Positions 9,192 through 18,790 of a stretch of DNA of 24,545 nucleotides are shown here, piece by piece. The notes under the pieces were generated by a model that was given only the letters and a program-made list of their open reading frames with translations, had not been told where the DNA came from and ran no database searches. The stretch lies in contig JAUCBJ010001816.1 of the NCBI GenBank assembly GCA_032718475.1, positions 1 to 24,545 on the forward strand. The letters are read 5' to 3'. The position numbers were made by a program, and so were the translations under genes. Numbering within the stretch: the first letter of the stretch is position 1; every line of letters begins with the position of its first letter. The stretch comes from Nemertoderma westbladi. Its lineage: Eukaryota; Xenacoelomorpha; Nemertodermatida; Nemertodermatidae.

Positions 9192-10667
9192 GGATCGGCA
9201 TGCTGCATTGCAGCTGCATTTTTAAGAATGCTGTGCCGGCTTATCGACAAAATTGCACCGCCACAACTCCCTATCACCCATGACATTTGCTAGATCATCC
9301 GCATCTTCAAGGCCAGTGTCCTTTAAGATGCGTCTCAAGAAAGTCATGGGCTGTCCACCATGCTTATTCACTCCATGAGGCTGCCAAAGTACAAGATTAT
9401 GCACTGGCTGGTCCTCACGGCGAAAGCAATGTCCTGCAAAGCGGAGGCGATTTTGTTCTAGTGTCAAGCTTGGGGGAACCAATGAGACACCTCCAATGTT
9501 ATATAGTGTCTGGTTGGAAATGTGTGCATTGTACTTGACACAATGAACCCGGCGTAGCATTCTTGTGAATATGCCATCCAGAGATTTGGTGTCCTCAGCA
9601 GTTAGAGCCCAGCATGGACTCCCATAGAGGAGTACTGGAACTACTGCTGCTCTAAATAACCGGACCTTAAGTTTCCGATTAATTCTCGGTGACGTCCAAA
9701 TCCTGGAAAGCCTATTCAAGGCTGCCCATGCCTTTCCCTTACGTATTCGAAGGTCCTCACCTGACTTCCGGATCCATGATCCCAGGTAACAGAAGTCATC
9801 CACATGCTCAAGCATACCATCTTTTGAGCTTATGCTCATCCGATCAGAGACTTGCTGAGGACTTTCAAAGTTAACTGTCAAAATTTTGGTCTTTCTGGAG
9901 TTAATAAAAAGACCAACACTAGAAGCAGCATGTTCTAATGAGCTGAGGAGCCGTTGGGCTCCCTCTAGTGATTCTGAGAGTACTCCTAAGTCATCAGCAA
10001 AGTCTAGATCAGTTAGGTACTTGGCAGGATTTCCTCGACTTCTGGAGCCAGTAGGTGGAGGTATCATCACCCCATCATCATTATGATGATCTAAGGACAT
10101 GCGTAGAACATAGTCAACAACAATTATGAACAAGAATGGTGCAAGTGTGTCTCCCTGGAGGACGCCCCATAACACTTCAAATGGTTCTGTGTCACCATCA
10201 ACAGTAGACACAAATGTTGCCGAACCATCGTATACTGATCTGATTGCTGCAATAATTTCATCAGGAATCCCATATAATGAAAGTATGCTGAACATACGTG
10301 AGCGAGAGACTGAATCAAAGGCCTTGAAGAAGTCAACAAAGATAACAGCCAGATGCCTGTCTTTCTTTTTTGATAACTCTTCAATTATCCTTCTAAGTGC
10401 CAAAATGGGCTCCATGGTCCCACGACCTTTACGGAACCCATTCTGATTTCCACGGAGCAGTCTCTCCATGGGATCCCTGATGCGATTTAATATAATTCTA
10501 TTGTATAGCTTTGCAGCAATCGAGATCAATGAGATTCCCCGAAAAGAACCATAGAGTGTTAGGTTGCCCTTCTTGGGAACTGGCACCAACTTATTTGTTT
10601 TCATTTCTTGGGGACTCTTGTTGTACGGTACATGTCTACTATGATGGGATAGATGAGCTTTAAACAC
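9192..10667 (-). mobile_element. RTE-like non-LTR retrotransposon, 5'-truncated, in antisense within the lectin intron
   Basis: This is the largest copy of the family seen three times in the window. It keeps the reverse transcriptase region, C-terminal domain and 3' end, and lacks the endonuclease. The clade name is tentative and rests on the C-terminal LWQPHG-type motif and the overall style of the reverse transcriptase. Confidence 0.85.
9222..10667 (-). CDS. non-LTR reverse transcriptase, uninterrupted 481-residue frame, N-terminally truncated
   Basis: The frame is open for 481 codons. Motifs in order are KLVPVPKKGNLT, FRGISLISIAAKLYNRIILN, NGFRKGRGTMEPILALRR, VIFVDFFKAFDSVSR, GVLQGDTLAPFLF, an intact catalytic LDFADDLGVLSES, GLFINSRKTK, and the C-terminal CYLGSWI, SPCWALTAED, RLRFAGHCFRREDQP and LWQPHG. 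A full element would have an endonuclease of about 250 residues upstream, but here the frame simply opens after a TGA at 10668-10670 with no convincing ATG. It is an intact relic rather than a complete gene. It lies antisense to the lectin, so any expression would oppose the host transcript. Confidence 0.85.
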   Translation of the reverse strand: MFKAHLSHHSRHVPYNKSPQEMKTNKLVPVPKKGNLTLYGSFRGISLISIAAKLYNRIILNRIRDPMERLLRGNQNGFRKGRGTMEPILALRRIIEELSKKKDRHLAVIFVDFFKAFDSVSRSRMFSILSLYGIPDEIIAAIRSVYDGSATFVSTVDGDTEPFEVLWGVLQGDTLAPFLFIIVVDYVLRMSLDHHNDDGVMIPPPTGSRSRGNPAKYLTDLDFADDLGVLSESLEGAQRLLSSLEHAASSVGLFINSRKTKILTVNFESPQQVSDRMSISSKDGMLEHVDDFCYLGSWIRKSGEDLRIRKGKAWAALNRLSRIWTSPRINRKLKVRLFRAAVVPVLLYGSPCWALTAEDTKSLDGIFTRMLRRVHCVKYNAHISNQTLYNIGGVSLVPPSLTLEQNRLRFAGHCFRREDQPVHNLVLWQPHGVNKHGGQPMTFLRRILKDTGLEDADDLANVMGDRELWRCNFVDKPAQHS

Positions 10668-10892
10668 TCAGGTACTCAGATACACCCACACCCTGACTTT
10701 TAGAAAACGGCCATAGCAAACAAGCAAAGTTTCAAGTTTACTACTACTTGTACACCTTGCTGGAGAACTAAGATAATTTCGTTGCGGAGATGTTGACAGT
10801 ATACGCATAAAATCTATAAGTAATAATTACTAAGAAAATAATAAGAAGAAATCTAGGGGAGAATAGTTACTACTACTACTACAGTATTACTA

Positions 10893-11110
10893 CTACTCGG
10901 TCGAGCGAACTCGGACAGTGGAAATGAGATGCTTCCAGGCTTCCCGATTCTCCATAGTTGTCGCAATTTCGTTTCTCCCAAGTTCAGTATCCCTTTCAAG
11001 TTGATCTATATATGTTATGGCCGGTCGTCCACGACTACGCTTTCCATGAGTTGGTTGCCAGAGAAGTAGATCTGGTTTGTAGAGTCTGGTAGTTTGTTGA
11101 TTACCTTCCG
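10893..11110 (-). pseudogene. C-terminal fragment of a second RTE-like reverse transcriptase protein
   Basis: The minus frame gives GNQQTTRLYKPDLLLWQPTH, GKRSRGRPAITYIDQLERDT and NREAWKHLISTVRVR, and ends in a stop at 10895-10893. The LWQPTHGKRSRGRP...Y...L...D block is shared in style with the end of the 9222-10667 protein (LWQPHGVNKHGGQP), so it is a related but distinct element. The frame is closed upstream by a TAG at about 11120. ACTACT repeats sit just after the stop. Confidence 0.75.
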
Positions 11111-12436
11111 CCTATCCATGGCCTACAGCCCGGCTGCCGACTGTAGGGGTCCTTTTGTTACACCTTGAACCAAGTGTGCCTCCTGGGTTAGGTTACCTAA
11201 CACTGGTAGAGGAGCATCCAGTATAGACAGAGTGGGGTGTGTATCGTCTCTAATGCAGATGCGTACTCAAGCCGTTGCCTTCAATGGTGCCCTAGGTGCT
11301 GTAGCCCTCAATGACTTATTTAGTTGACGGGGCTAAAACCAACCCACTCTTGATCAACTAAATAATGAATAGGCTACTGGTGCTTATCGAGCCTGCCCTA
11401 CTGGGCTGACAGCTACAGGTAGTACCACATTACTGCCATAGTGGTAGCAGGATCTGGGGACCTGACCTGATAAGTAAAGGTCACTTACAGAAGATAATAA
11501 TCGCACCTCAATTTCTTCGCTAATTTTATCTTTGCGAGTAGAACACACATCTAGAATAGCCTGTTTAAATGTTTTGCGGTCTCCACGTTCTCATGTGCGA
11601 CAAATAAAGGCAGGATCGACAAGGATTTTTCTTATCCTTTTCACACTTTTCTCCACAAAATATGCAATGATGTAAAAAGTTAAGTTGAGTTAAGTTAAGT
11701 TAAGTTTAGTTATGTTGAGATCGACATCTCCGTATACTACTATTACACGTTTCAATAATATCTTCACTTGAACGTTTCAACATTTTTTTAATAATGTTTG
11801 TTATAGATGTGTATGATGAAACGCAATCTTTGTGGCATGTGATACTGAGTTTGTCATTATCTGGCTTTACTGGCATTAATTATACTATGTATCCGAGTTG
11901 ATTTGGCATTAATCAGTATTTTGCCAGATTGACATGGATGGCTGAAAATAGCTGAAAATAGCATTGGCTGCCTTGTTTTGTACGGCCGCAATTTCCATAC
12001 TTTTCACATAAGTCTTTCGCGAAATAAAAATATCTTAACCTCATCCCTAACCGTATACCCTAAACTTATCCCTAATCCCCCTACTCATTTATAATGAGTA
12101 GGGATAGCTACAGTGATAGGGGAACAAGAAACAAAAATAAAAATACAGTATAGCTAGTAATTAAATTCTAGAACATGTAGTAACTATAGGCCGGGCGCTA
12201 CACGAGTTATATTATAGAGTTTACGTATAATGTGCCAATGTCACTGATTGATGTAAATTATTTTCATAGTAATAAATTTCGTAGTTAATTATTTTAATTT
12301 TGATAATTGATATATCAATTTATTATTAATACAAATTGTGAACTAAAATACTTACCTTAAGGCAATTCCTCTACAATAGCTCCTGTGCATATCAACGACC
12401 TTTGAAATCATATTTAGAATCATTGTCTCGTCTACA
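11111..12436. other. intron sequence without a gene
   Basis: 11111-11480 is more GC-rich and may be another part of a retroelement. It includes a perfect 12-bp inverted repeat TTATTTAGTTGA/TCAACTAAATAA (11316-11327 and 11354-11365). A GTTAA microsatellite lies at about 11676-11716. The rest is AT-rich with nothing recognisable. Confidence 0.5.
11676..11716. repeat. GTTAA microsatellite
   Basis: Repeats of AGTTA/GTTAA type with a few substitutions. Confidence 0.85.
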
Positions 12437-12880
12437 TACTGTAGCAACAGTTGTCATGCTGTGGCCAGAAACCAAGTTCAATAAACCCACTATGCACTAT
12501 GTAGTATACAGCGGGGGTATGTTGAAACAGTAAAATCATATAGTCATAGAATGCTTTGGTAGCTGGTTGCTATGATAGACTACAGTAGTTCCCGTAGCAA
12601 CGGTTGTCATAATAACTGTGACTCGAATACAAGTTAAGTATGCGATATACTGAGGGAATATGTTGATACTGAGGTCGCATAATGGTAAGTTGGTGTTTGC
12701 TATGGCGTGAACCGAAGATTACTGCCCCTAGCAACGGTTGCCAGGGTAACAGTGGTTTGAAAATAAGCTCATCGAATTCGCAATCATTGGTTTAGTCAAG
12801 TTTAGGGTAAATCCTGTAACCATTGTGTGTTTAAAACATGGCAGCTGCAGTTAAACACCCCGGTAACCATGGTAACACGA
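12437..12880. repeat. old tandem repeat, about 130-150 bp unit, three to four copies
   Basis: GTAGCAACAGTTGTCATG (12442), GTAGCAACGGTTGTCATA (12595) and CTAGCAACGGTTGCCAGG (12728) are equivalent positions in successive units. A fourth, more diverged match, GGTAACCATGGTAAC, is near 12862. Other shared blocks are TATGTTGA and TTGCTATG. The units are heavily diverged. Confidence 0.7.
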
Positions 12881-13028
12881 TTTATGAGAAATGCTCAAGG
12901 TTGTAGGGGCGACACCCCCTAAATATTGTTCAGCAGGGTCTAATGAGTACAAAACCGATGAAAATGTTATGGGTATAAAAAAACACGTTTCACTTTGTGC
13001 TATTTGCTGCCGGACTATAACTTGTATG

Positions 13029-13909
13029 TACACCATAACCCTTAATACAACAACCATTTTTAGGGGGTCGGAGCCTCCCCCCCCTAATTTTTTTCAAATT
13101 TCAATAAAATGCTACGAAATTTGGTATGATGATAGATCGACACCTTTTCTTACTGGTGGCCTGGCCGGATTTTTAATTTATGAGCTATTTCGATACAACA
13201 AGCCGTTAAAAATCGTCTATTTCGCAATATTTAGCCACCTCCGTCAGACTTTATTTTTCGTCTTTGGAATGAAATCTGGATATCATTAGAACCGCCTTCA
13301 TCTGCAGATTCCGAATCTGAAACCCGTTGTAAATTTCACCAAGAACTTCCGGAGATATTATCAAAATACTAAGGTGTAAATTATTGTGACGTAAATCGCT
13401 ATAATTCTAATGTTTTTTTACTCAATTCTAGAATATTAATTATGGGTAATGAAAAAAACAAGATGGAGAGTTTTAAACGCTCAGCTAAATAATAATTAAT
13501 ATTCTAGAATAAAGACAACAAAACATCAGAATTATAGCGATTTACGTCTCTGAATTTACACATTAGTATTTTGATAATATCTTTACCAATTTTTGGTTAA
13601 ATTTAAAACGGTTTTCAGATTCGGAATCTACAGACGAAGGCGCTTCGAATGATATCTAGATTACATTTCAAAGACGTAAAATAAAGTCTACGGAGGTGGT
13701 TAAACATTGCTAAATAGACATTTTTTAAGGGATTGTTGTATGGAAATAACTGAGAAATTGAAAAATCCGGCCAGGCCACCAGTAAGAAAAGGTGTCGATC
13801 TATCATCATACCGAATTTCGTAGCATTTTATTGAAATTTGAAAAAAATTAGGGGGGGGGGGGGGCTCCGACCCCCTAAAAATGGTTGTTGTATTAAGGGT
13901 TATGGTGTA
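13029..13909. mobile_element. foldback element: 881-bp near-perfect inverted repeat
   Basis: The left arm (13029-13443) and right arm (13494-13909) are reverse complements at roughly 85-90% identity by eye, with a 50-bp centre. The outer ends are TACACCATAACCC and GGGTTATGGTGTA. The innermost 18 bases (ATTCTAGAATATTAATTA at 13426-13443) match the other arm perfectly. Both arms carry a poly-C/poly-G tract next to a GGGGGTCGGAGCC block. Open frames on opposite strands of the two arms are mirror copies of each other and are not taken as genes. No target duplication was identified with confidence. Confidence 0.9.
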
Positions 13910-14095
13910 TATATATATGTACGTTCAAATACTGTATTTTAATGTTTTATTTCTTTTTTATATGCCACACCGACATTGACCAAAATTTTTTCAATAAATA
14001 ATAATGAAACAGATGAACTATTTCTTTACTCAATACAAAATGATTTCTATGAAAAATATTAAAATATATATTAATATATATCTTTGTTTTAAAAG

Positions 14096-14299
14096 GTACA
14101 TGTTGTAAATGATGTTTCGCCAACGTTGCTCAACGGTTTGCGAACGAACGGTGAACCACTCTGTGGAACGGTAACAAGCAGCGGCTATTTAACCGAAATT
14201 GATTGTGACGGAAAAAGAGGAAGATACGTTGTCATCTTCAGCGACATCAGTCAACAAAACATTTGTGAAGTGAGGGTTTATGCCAAGACGTCGAACTAA
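14096..14299 (+). CDS. F-type lectin domain, C-terminal half and terminal exon
   Basis: The exon follows the acceptor TTTTAAAAG and continues the 8602-8840 exon in phase 0. It encodes 67 residues and a TAA stop. Features are SRVHVVND across the junction, LCGTVTSSGYLTEIDC, GRYVVIFSD and the closing ICEVRVYAK strand. These match the second half of F-type lectin domains, where paired cysteines and a final C-E-V-x-V-Y strand are standard. Together the two exons give a 146-residue domain, the normal family size, ending four residues after VYAK. That suggests the protein ends with a single terminal domain. How many domains precede it is unknown. Confidence 0.9.
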   Translation, partial: VHVVNDVSPTLLNGLRTNGEPLCGTVTSSGYLTEIDCDGKRGRYVVIFSDISQQNICEVRVYAKTSN

Positions 14300-14317
14300 T
14301 AAAGTCTTTACAATAAA
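14298..14317 (+). terminator. polyadenylation signals of the lectin gene
   Basis: AATAAA at 14298-14303 overlaps the TAA stop codon (TAATAAA). A second AATAAA lies at 14312-14317. Either would give a very short 3' UTR. The second is the more usual arrangement. Confidence 0.65.
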
Positions 14318-14830
14318 CTTTATGCACCTAACTCATTTTATTTTTAGAAATATATTCCATATTATGTGTAACATTACTTAACCCTATCTGACATGGAGGC
14401 TTTTTCAGCCCACCCAGTATATTTTAGCGTATAATTCAACGAAATTTTCACCGAAAGTGGCGAAACATACAAACAACATTAAATTCATTATTTGAATGTT
14501 CAATCAATAACAGAAGTGCACCAAATTTAAAATTACCAAAATGGCCGTTTTTGATAGAAATGTGGGCGTGGCACCTTAAATTATGGAAGTTTCAAGAAAA
14601 GTTAGAACGTAAAATGGTATCACACCAATCATTACAAAGGTGGGGTATCATACCCCTATTTTTAAAATTATCAAAACTTGAGTTATTTATTGGCCATAAC
14701 ATAAGATGTAGTCTGATTTTTGACAAGCCTTCGAGCAGCACGATATTTTACAGTTGAATAAGGCCCTTTCATCAAAAAGGCTCTCACGGTAAAATTATGA
14801 ATAAAATTGTTAACAGGTTCCACTGGAGGT
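14318..14830. other. no recognisable gene downstream of the lectin
   Basis: AT-rich sequence. One short + frame (14551-14757) has no family resemblance. Confidence 0.5.
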
Positions 14831-14837
14831 GCTAACA

Positions 14838-15133
14838 CCCCCCCCCCCCCCCAGGTGAGTTTCCATTTTTTTAAATTGCTTCACCACAGTATTTGTGTTT
14901 GTACTCGAGCTACAACCCCCCCCCCCCCCCCCCCCCTCCCCTTCTTTAGCATACAGTATATCATCAAATCCAAAATTTAAAAAAAAATTCGGCCCCTGCC
15001 TACTGCAAACAGTATTAATCCCCCACAACAGCGCATGTTATACTGTATTATAAGAACCAAAATTTGTCATCAGGTTACACTTGGCGTGAAAAATACAAAC
15101 ACAAATACTGTGGTGATGCAATTTTAAAAAATG
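14838..15133. repeat. inverted repeat of about 40 bp enclosing a 21-base poly-C tract
   Basis: CACCACAGTATTTGTGTTTG (inside 14864-14903) is inverted in 15094-15133. The arms differ at only a few positions over 40 bases. The 190-bp centre includes a run of 21 C (14916-14936). Another run of 15 C lies just outside (14838-14852). It could be a small MITE end pair. No target duplication was recognised. Confidence 0.75.
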
Positions 15134-16480
15134 TATAGCCTAATAGATTTAATTAATTATCCACTATAATTTCGCGTTCCCACTTAACAGCAATTCGTAC
15201 CTCATAGGGGACGAAATCGAACAACTTACAAAGCACACCACACCCCACAGCTATTATAGTCAACCCCATTACTAATGTGTTAACTTTAGTAATTTATTAG
15301 ACATCAGTATTAGCTTTAGTATTAAACTTTACTCCGACATCGACATCCTACAACAATTATTAACGTTAATTAATTATATAACTTATATCATTTATTAAAA
15401 TATTACAAATACAAAGCTTTTTTAAGTATTACATGCATTCTTACAACAAGGACCTTATGTAATGTTACAATTTTGGAATATATATATACATACTTGTTTC
15501 AAAGTAGGCCCTACTTTGTTCTGATCCTAGTGGCTCTATCCTCTAATTCCGTTTGTTCACGCAACAAACCACTCGGATTAACACACTGTAGAGTGCTACT
15601 TTTCACGCAAGTGTGTAATATTTACTTGTTATATTAATACAATATATTATATTTATCCAACATGGTGACGGTAACTTGTTGTATATTTATTGCTCGTATA
15701 TTGTTGTAAATGCATTGCAAAAGATTCCACCCCTCACATATTTAACAAAACACCTGCATAAGGTCCCGGATTATAGTAGGCCTACAGTGTCCTAATTCTG
15801 AAGCCTAACCTGGTGGTGTTGGGTTGCGGAAATATGTTCTTACAGCAATACTTGTACATTGCCTGAATGCTTCATATGTTGTGTGATAATGTTCAGTTAG
15901 CATCAGTCCTTGATATAATTATTAAATTACCTCTGGAAAGCAGCAGTTTACAGAAAAGGTCTTTTCTAACTAAAAAAATAAACGAAATTATAATTCTCAT
16001 TGTACCTCCCTTTGGTGCTACTTAGTTTTTCGTTATTATTGCTCAATGTTCACTGGTGCTCGCTGTTCATTTCTGACAACAACACTTTTCTCATTTCCAC
16101 TGGTATGTGAAGCCCTCCTGCCGTAGAATCTTCAGATGTAATATTCGTTAAACTAATGAACCTTTACATCACATTCTCGGAAACTACGTAACACCAAGGG
16201 ACGTTAGAATAAATTCAAAATAGAGGGGATACCATCGGATCACGCCATTGTCATCATTGCTGGAATGTGATGTCGTTGTTCTTTATCCGAGAACCAACAG
16301 GTCAAAATTTCCAGAAATTTAACAATAGCACTCCACTCAGAGACCCAGCCCCAAACAACAACGTAAATGTGAACCACATGTATAAAAGTTTCTGAGAAAG
16401 AACTGAAGGAATATTCCGGGTATAACTGCACTCTTGTCATATTTTTCTGTAGACAGAAAAGAAAGAACGCTGTAACGCCA
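15134..16480. other. long stretch without a gene
   Basis: AT-rich. It contains a 17-base palindrome AAAGTAGGCCCTACTTT (15501-15517) and, at 15945-15986, a diverged copy of the short dispersed element seen at 22837. No coding similarity is seen. Confidence 0.5.
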
Positions 16481-16497
16481 ATGGTCTCTTTCTTTCC

Positions 16498-16509
16498 CTA
16501 TATAAAAGG
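16498..16509 (+). promoter_or_regulatory. strong TATA-box-like sequence
   Basis: CTATATAAAAGG is a near-ideal TATA box. It lies between the arms of a 10-bp inverted repeat (CTCTTTCTTT 16486-16495; AAAGAAAGAG 16531-16540). A second TATA-like TTATATAAG is near 16800. No recognisable coding sequence follows, so a functional promoter, perhaps of an LTR, is only a possibility. Confidence 0.35.
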
Positions 16510-16599
16510 AGATTCTAGTTAAGACATACAAAAGAAAGAGGGCCCAATTTAGTTAGTTGGAGCACTGGATAAGGTAATAAATAATTGGGGCCCTTTTGC

Positions 16600-18437
16600 A
16601 TTGTTCAAAACCAAGCAGCAGTACTCTAATGGTGGCAGAGAGTACCCAAAACCCAGGCGTGCACAACACATGCATGGTAGATCTTTTATCCCATGTCATT
16701 TCAGAGAATGGTTGATATACCCAATGTGGGACGACGACCAATCAAATTGCCACGTTACGTCACACTTATTCCACAATTAGTACCCGGCCTTCGGCAATAT
16801 TATATAAGAAACCACCGCAAAGCACGAGGCATCATTATTTTTTAGCAGCTTAATTAAAGTTTTGGTTTTCGGTGGTTGGGAGTGCCTACTCCTACTGCTC
16901 AAGACATTATAGTTTGTTGTTGGCGTGGCTTCTGATCGCCAGTGCAAGGATCATAGTTTATGGGTGTGAGTCACTCCCTCGTCACTGGTGAATGCCAAAC
17001 AGGCCAATTCGAACAAAGATTCTAATTGGCAGTTGGCAGAGGTTGTAGCAACGAGCAAGACAAGTTCTACGCTTGTTCTGCTTAGTAAGCCTTAGAGAGG
17101 AGACATTCCGCCCTTTTGCCCTTGACCGGTGTCATTGAACTCTACAAATGGCTTACATTGAGGATCAGGCAACCCTATACCACACGGAATTCATACCTTA
17201 AAAGGTTCGAGTTGAATTCCAACAGTAGATACGAGATGCGACGATATCAATACCCTTTTGGTTTCGGCTCGGCGGATGGAGTCGCATGGCTGTACTTCGG
17301 TGTCTATAATGGACCATGATGACCTCTCACACCCAGCAACGGATACTGCTTCGTCTGTTCGGTTAGTTATATTGGAAAATCAAGATAGCATTTTTACAAA
17401 TTATTCCTATAAAGTAGTTTTAGTTCAGTGTCTGAAGGGAAGGCTGTTAATGATGTGGTCTGGATAAATATGAAATTTGATTAATTTCCATTCGTTTATT
17501 CTTATAGCTTTTAATTTATTTATCATAGTACACTTTTGTCTGTCTCATTTATCTCCTTTATGTCTATCTATTAGTTGAATGACCTGAATTTTTATTGATT
17601 AGACCTTGTACTAAGTTACTACGAGGTACAATACCACATACACGCTAACTACACACACGGTGCTATACTATCAGTAGTAATTCTTATCTCCATATCAAAA
17701 TATTTATTACATGTTCTTATTATTACAACATTGTAATAAACATATAAAGCATATTACGTTATGAATAAGTCTTCGTTCCTTTACCATTTTGTCAAAATAA
17801 TATACATTAATATTATATTCTAAGAAAATTACGATTACTTTACTGCGAACTTATTAGCCGTTAAGCTACCATGAACTTTGTAATAATGATTAATATTTGC
17901 GAGGAATTTCTTTAGAAAGTTGCTTTAGGAATTCAGTTACTCGGCTGTTTGTTAAGAACACCCACTCACGAATTCTTATCCTCTCACGCCATGTACTACT
18001 TACTAGTAGTTCTAATAATACCAGCAATCAACTCATTCTATTGGCACGCATTTTGTTGGTGGTGATATTCGCTATTGTTCATATTGATTCATAATTTATT
18101 ATTATCGTGGGTGTAATTATTATTATGCGTGCTAATCTGGCTTTTTATTCACAATAATATAATAATTAATTACATTTGAATATTATAGGATACAACTACA
18201 GTCAAATCGCACACATAAACCAGTGAACGAAAGTGTAACCTTGTTAACAAACATATAGAATGAATATAAATACAGATTATATTACATAGGATACGATACA
18301 CTTTTAATTGTAGTTCTCTTATTCTCTTTACAAAGGAGAGGTAAGGTGAGATATCTATCTCACTATCAGAAACAAATCTGATACATACGCAATTTATTTA
18401 TCCAATATTGGCATAGTCCAGTTCCCGGTATAATTGT
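16600..18437. other. long stretch without a recognisable gene
   Basis: 16740-17340 is less AT-rich than its surroundings and has short + frames (17116-17319, 17258-17467) that resemble no family I know. It could be a UTR, a non-coding RNA or an unknown repeat. A B-box-like GGTTCGAGT occurs at 17194 without a clear A box. 17460-18430 is plain AT-rich sequence. Confidence 0.4.
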
Positions 18438-18790
18438 GTGTGTAGGGTAGGTAGTGTTTGGTATATGATACTTCAAGAACTTTCTTACAAGTGGCAGTGT
18501 CCAGTCCATCTTAAAATAATATCCCCACCAGCCAGGTTAGATACAGGTAGGTTGAAAATTGTACCAGCCAGGGAGGGAGCCAGGGCCTTCCTTGAATTAG
18601 TGAAAAAAAATCGGTATTCCAAGAAGAACGGGACAGGCCACTCCTGGAGATTGCTTAGTAATTCATCCCTCCCATTGGTGGATAACGCTTGGCTGCCGGT
18701 AGTGCAGCTATGACCGACCAGCAGAGGGGTGAGTGGCCATTAGGTGGGCAGCCCTCAGTGTGGCTGGCAACACAACCTTGCTACCGTAAT
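18438..18790 (+). other. GC-richer unidentified segment with a 91-codon open frame
   Basis: The frame 18438-18713 contains RLDTGRLKIVPAREGARAFL and then KKNRYSKKNGTGHSWRLL. I do not recognise it. Its base composition differs sharply from the AT-rich flanks, which suggests an inserted repeat or a retroelement relic rather than a host exon. No splice or promoter evidence ties it to a gene. Confidence 0.35.

Noticed and set aside
12891-13289. 132-codon + frame, mirrored by a minus frame at 13615-13809
   Set aside because: Most of it lies in one arm of the foldback element, and the mirror frame is the same sequence in the other arm. No family is recognised.
16240-16741. Several 60-codon minus frames
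   Set aside because: Short, overlapping in different frames, with no family resemblance or splice context.
17147-17205. Possible tRNA-derived SINE promoter (B-box-like GGTTCGAGT)
   Set aside because: No matching A box at proper spacing and no cloverleaf could be drawn.
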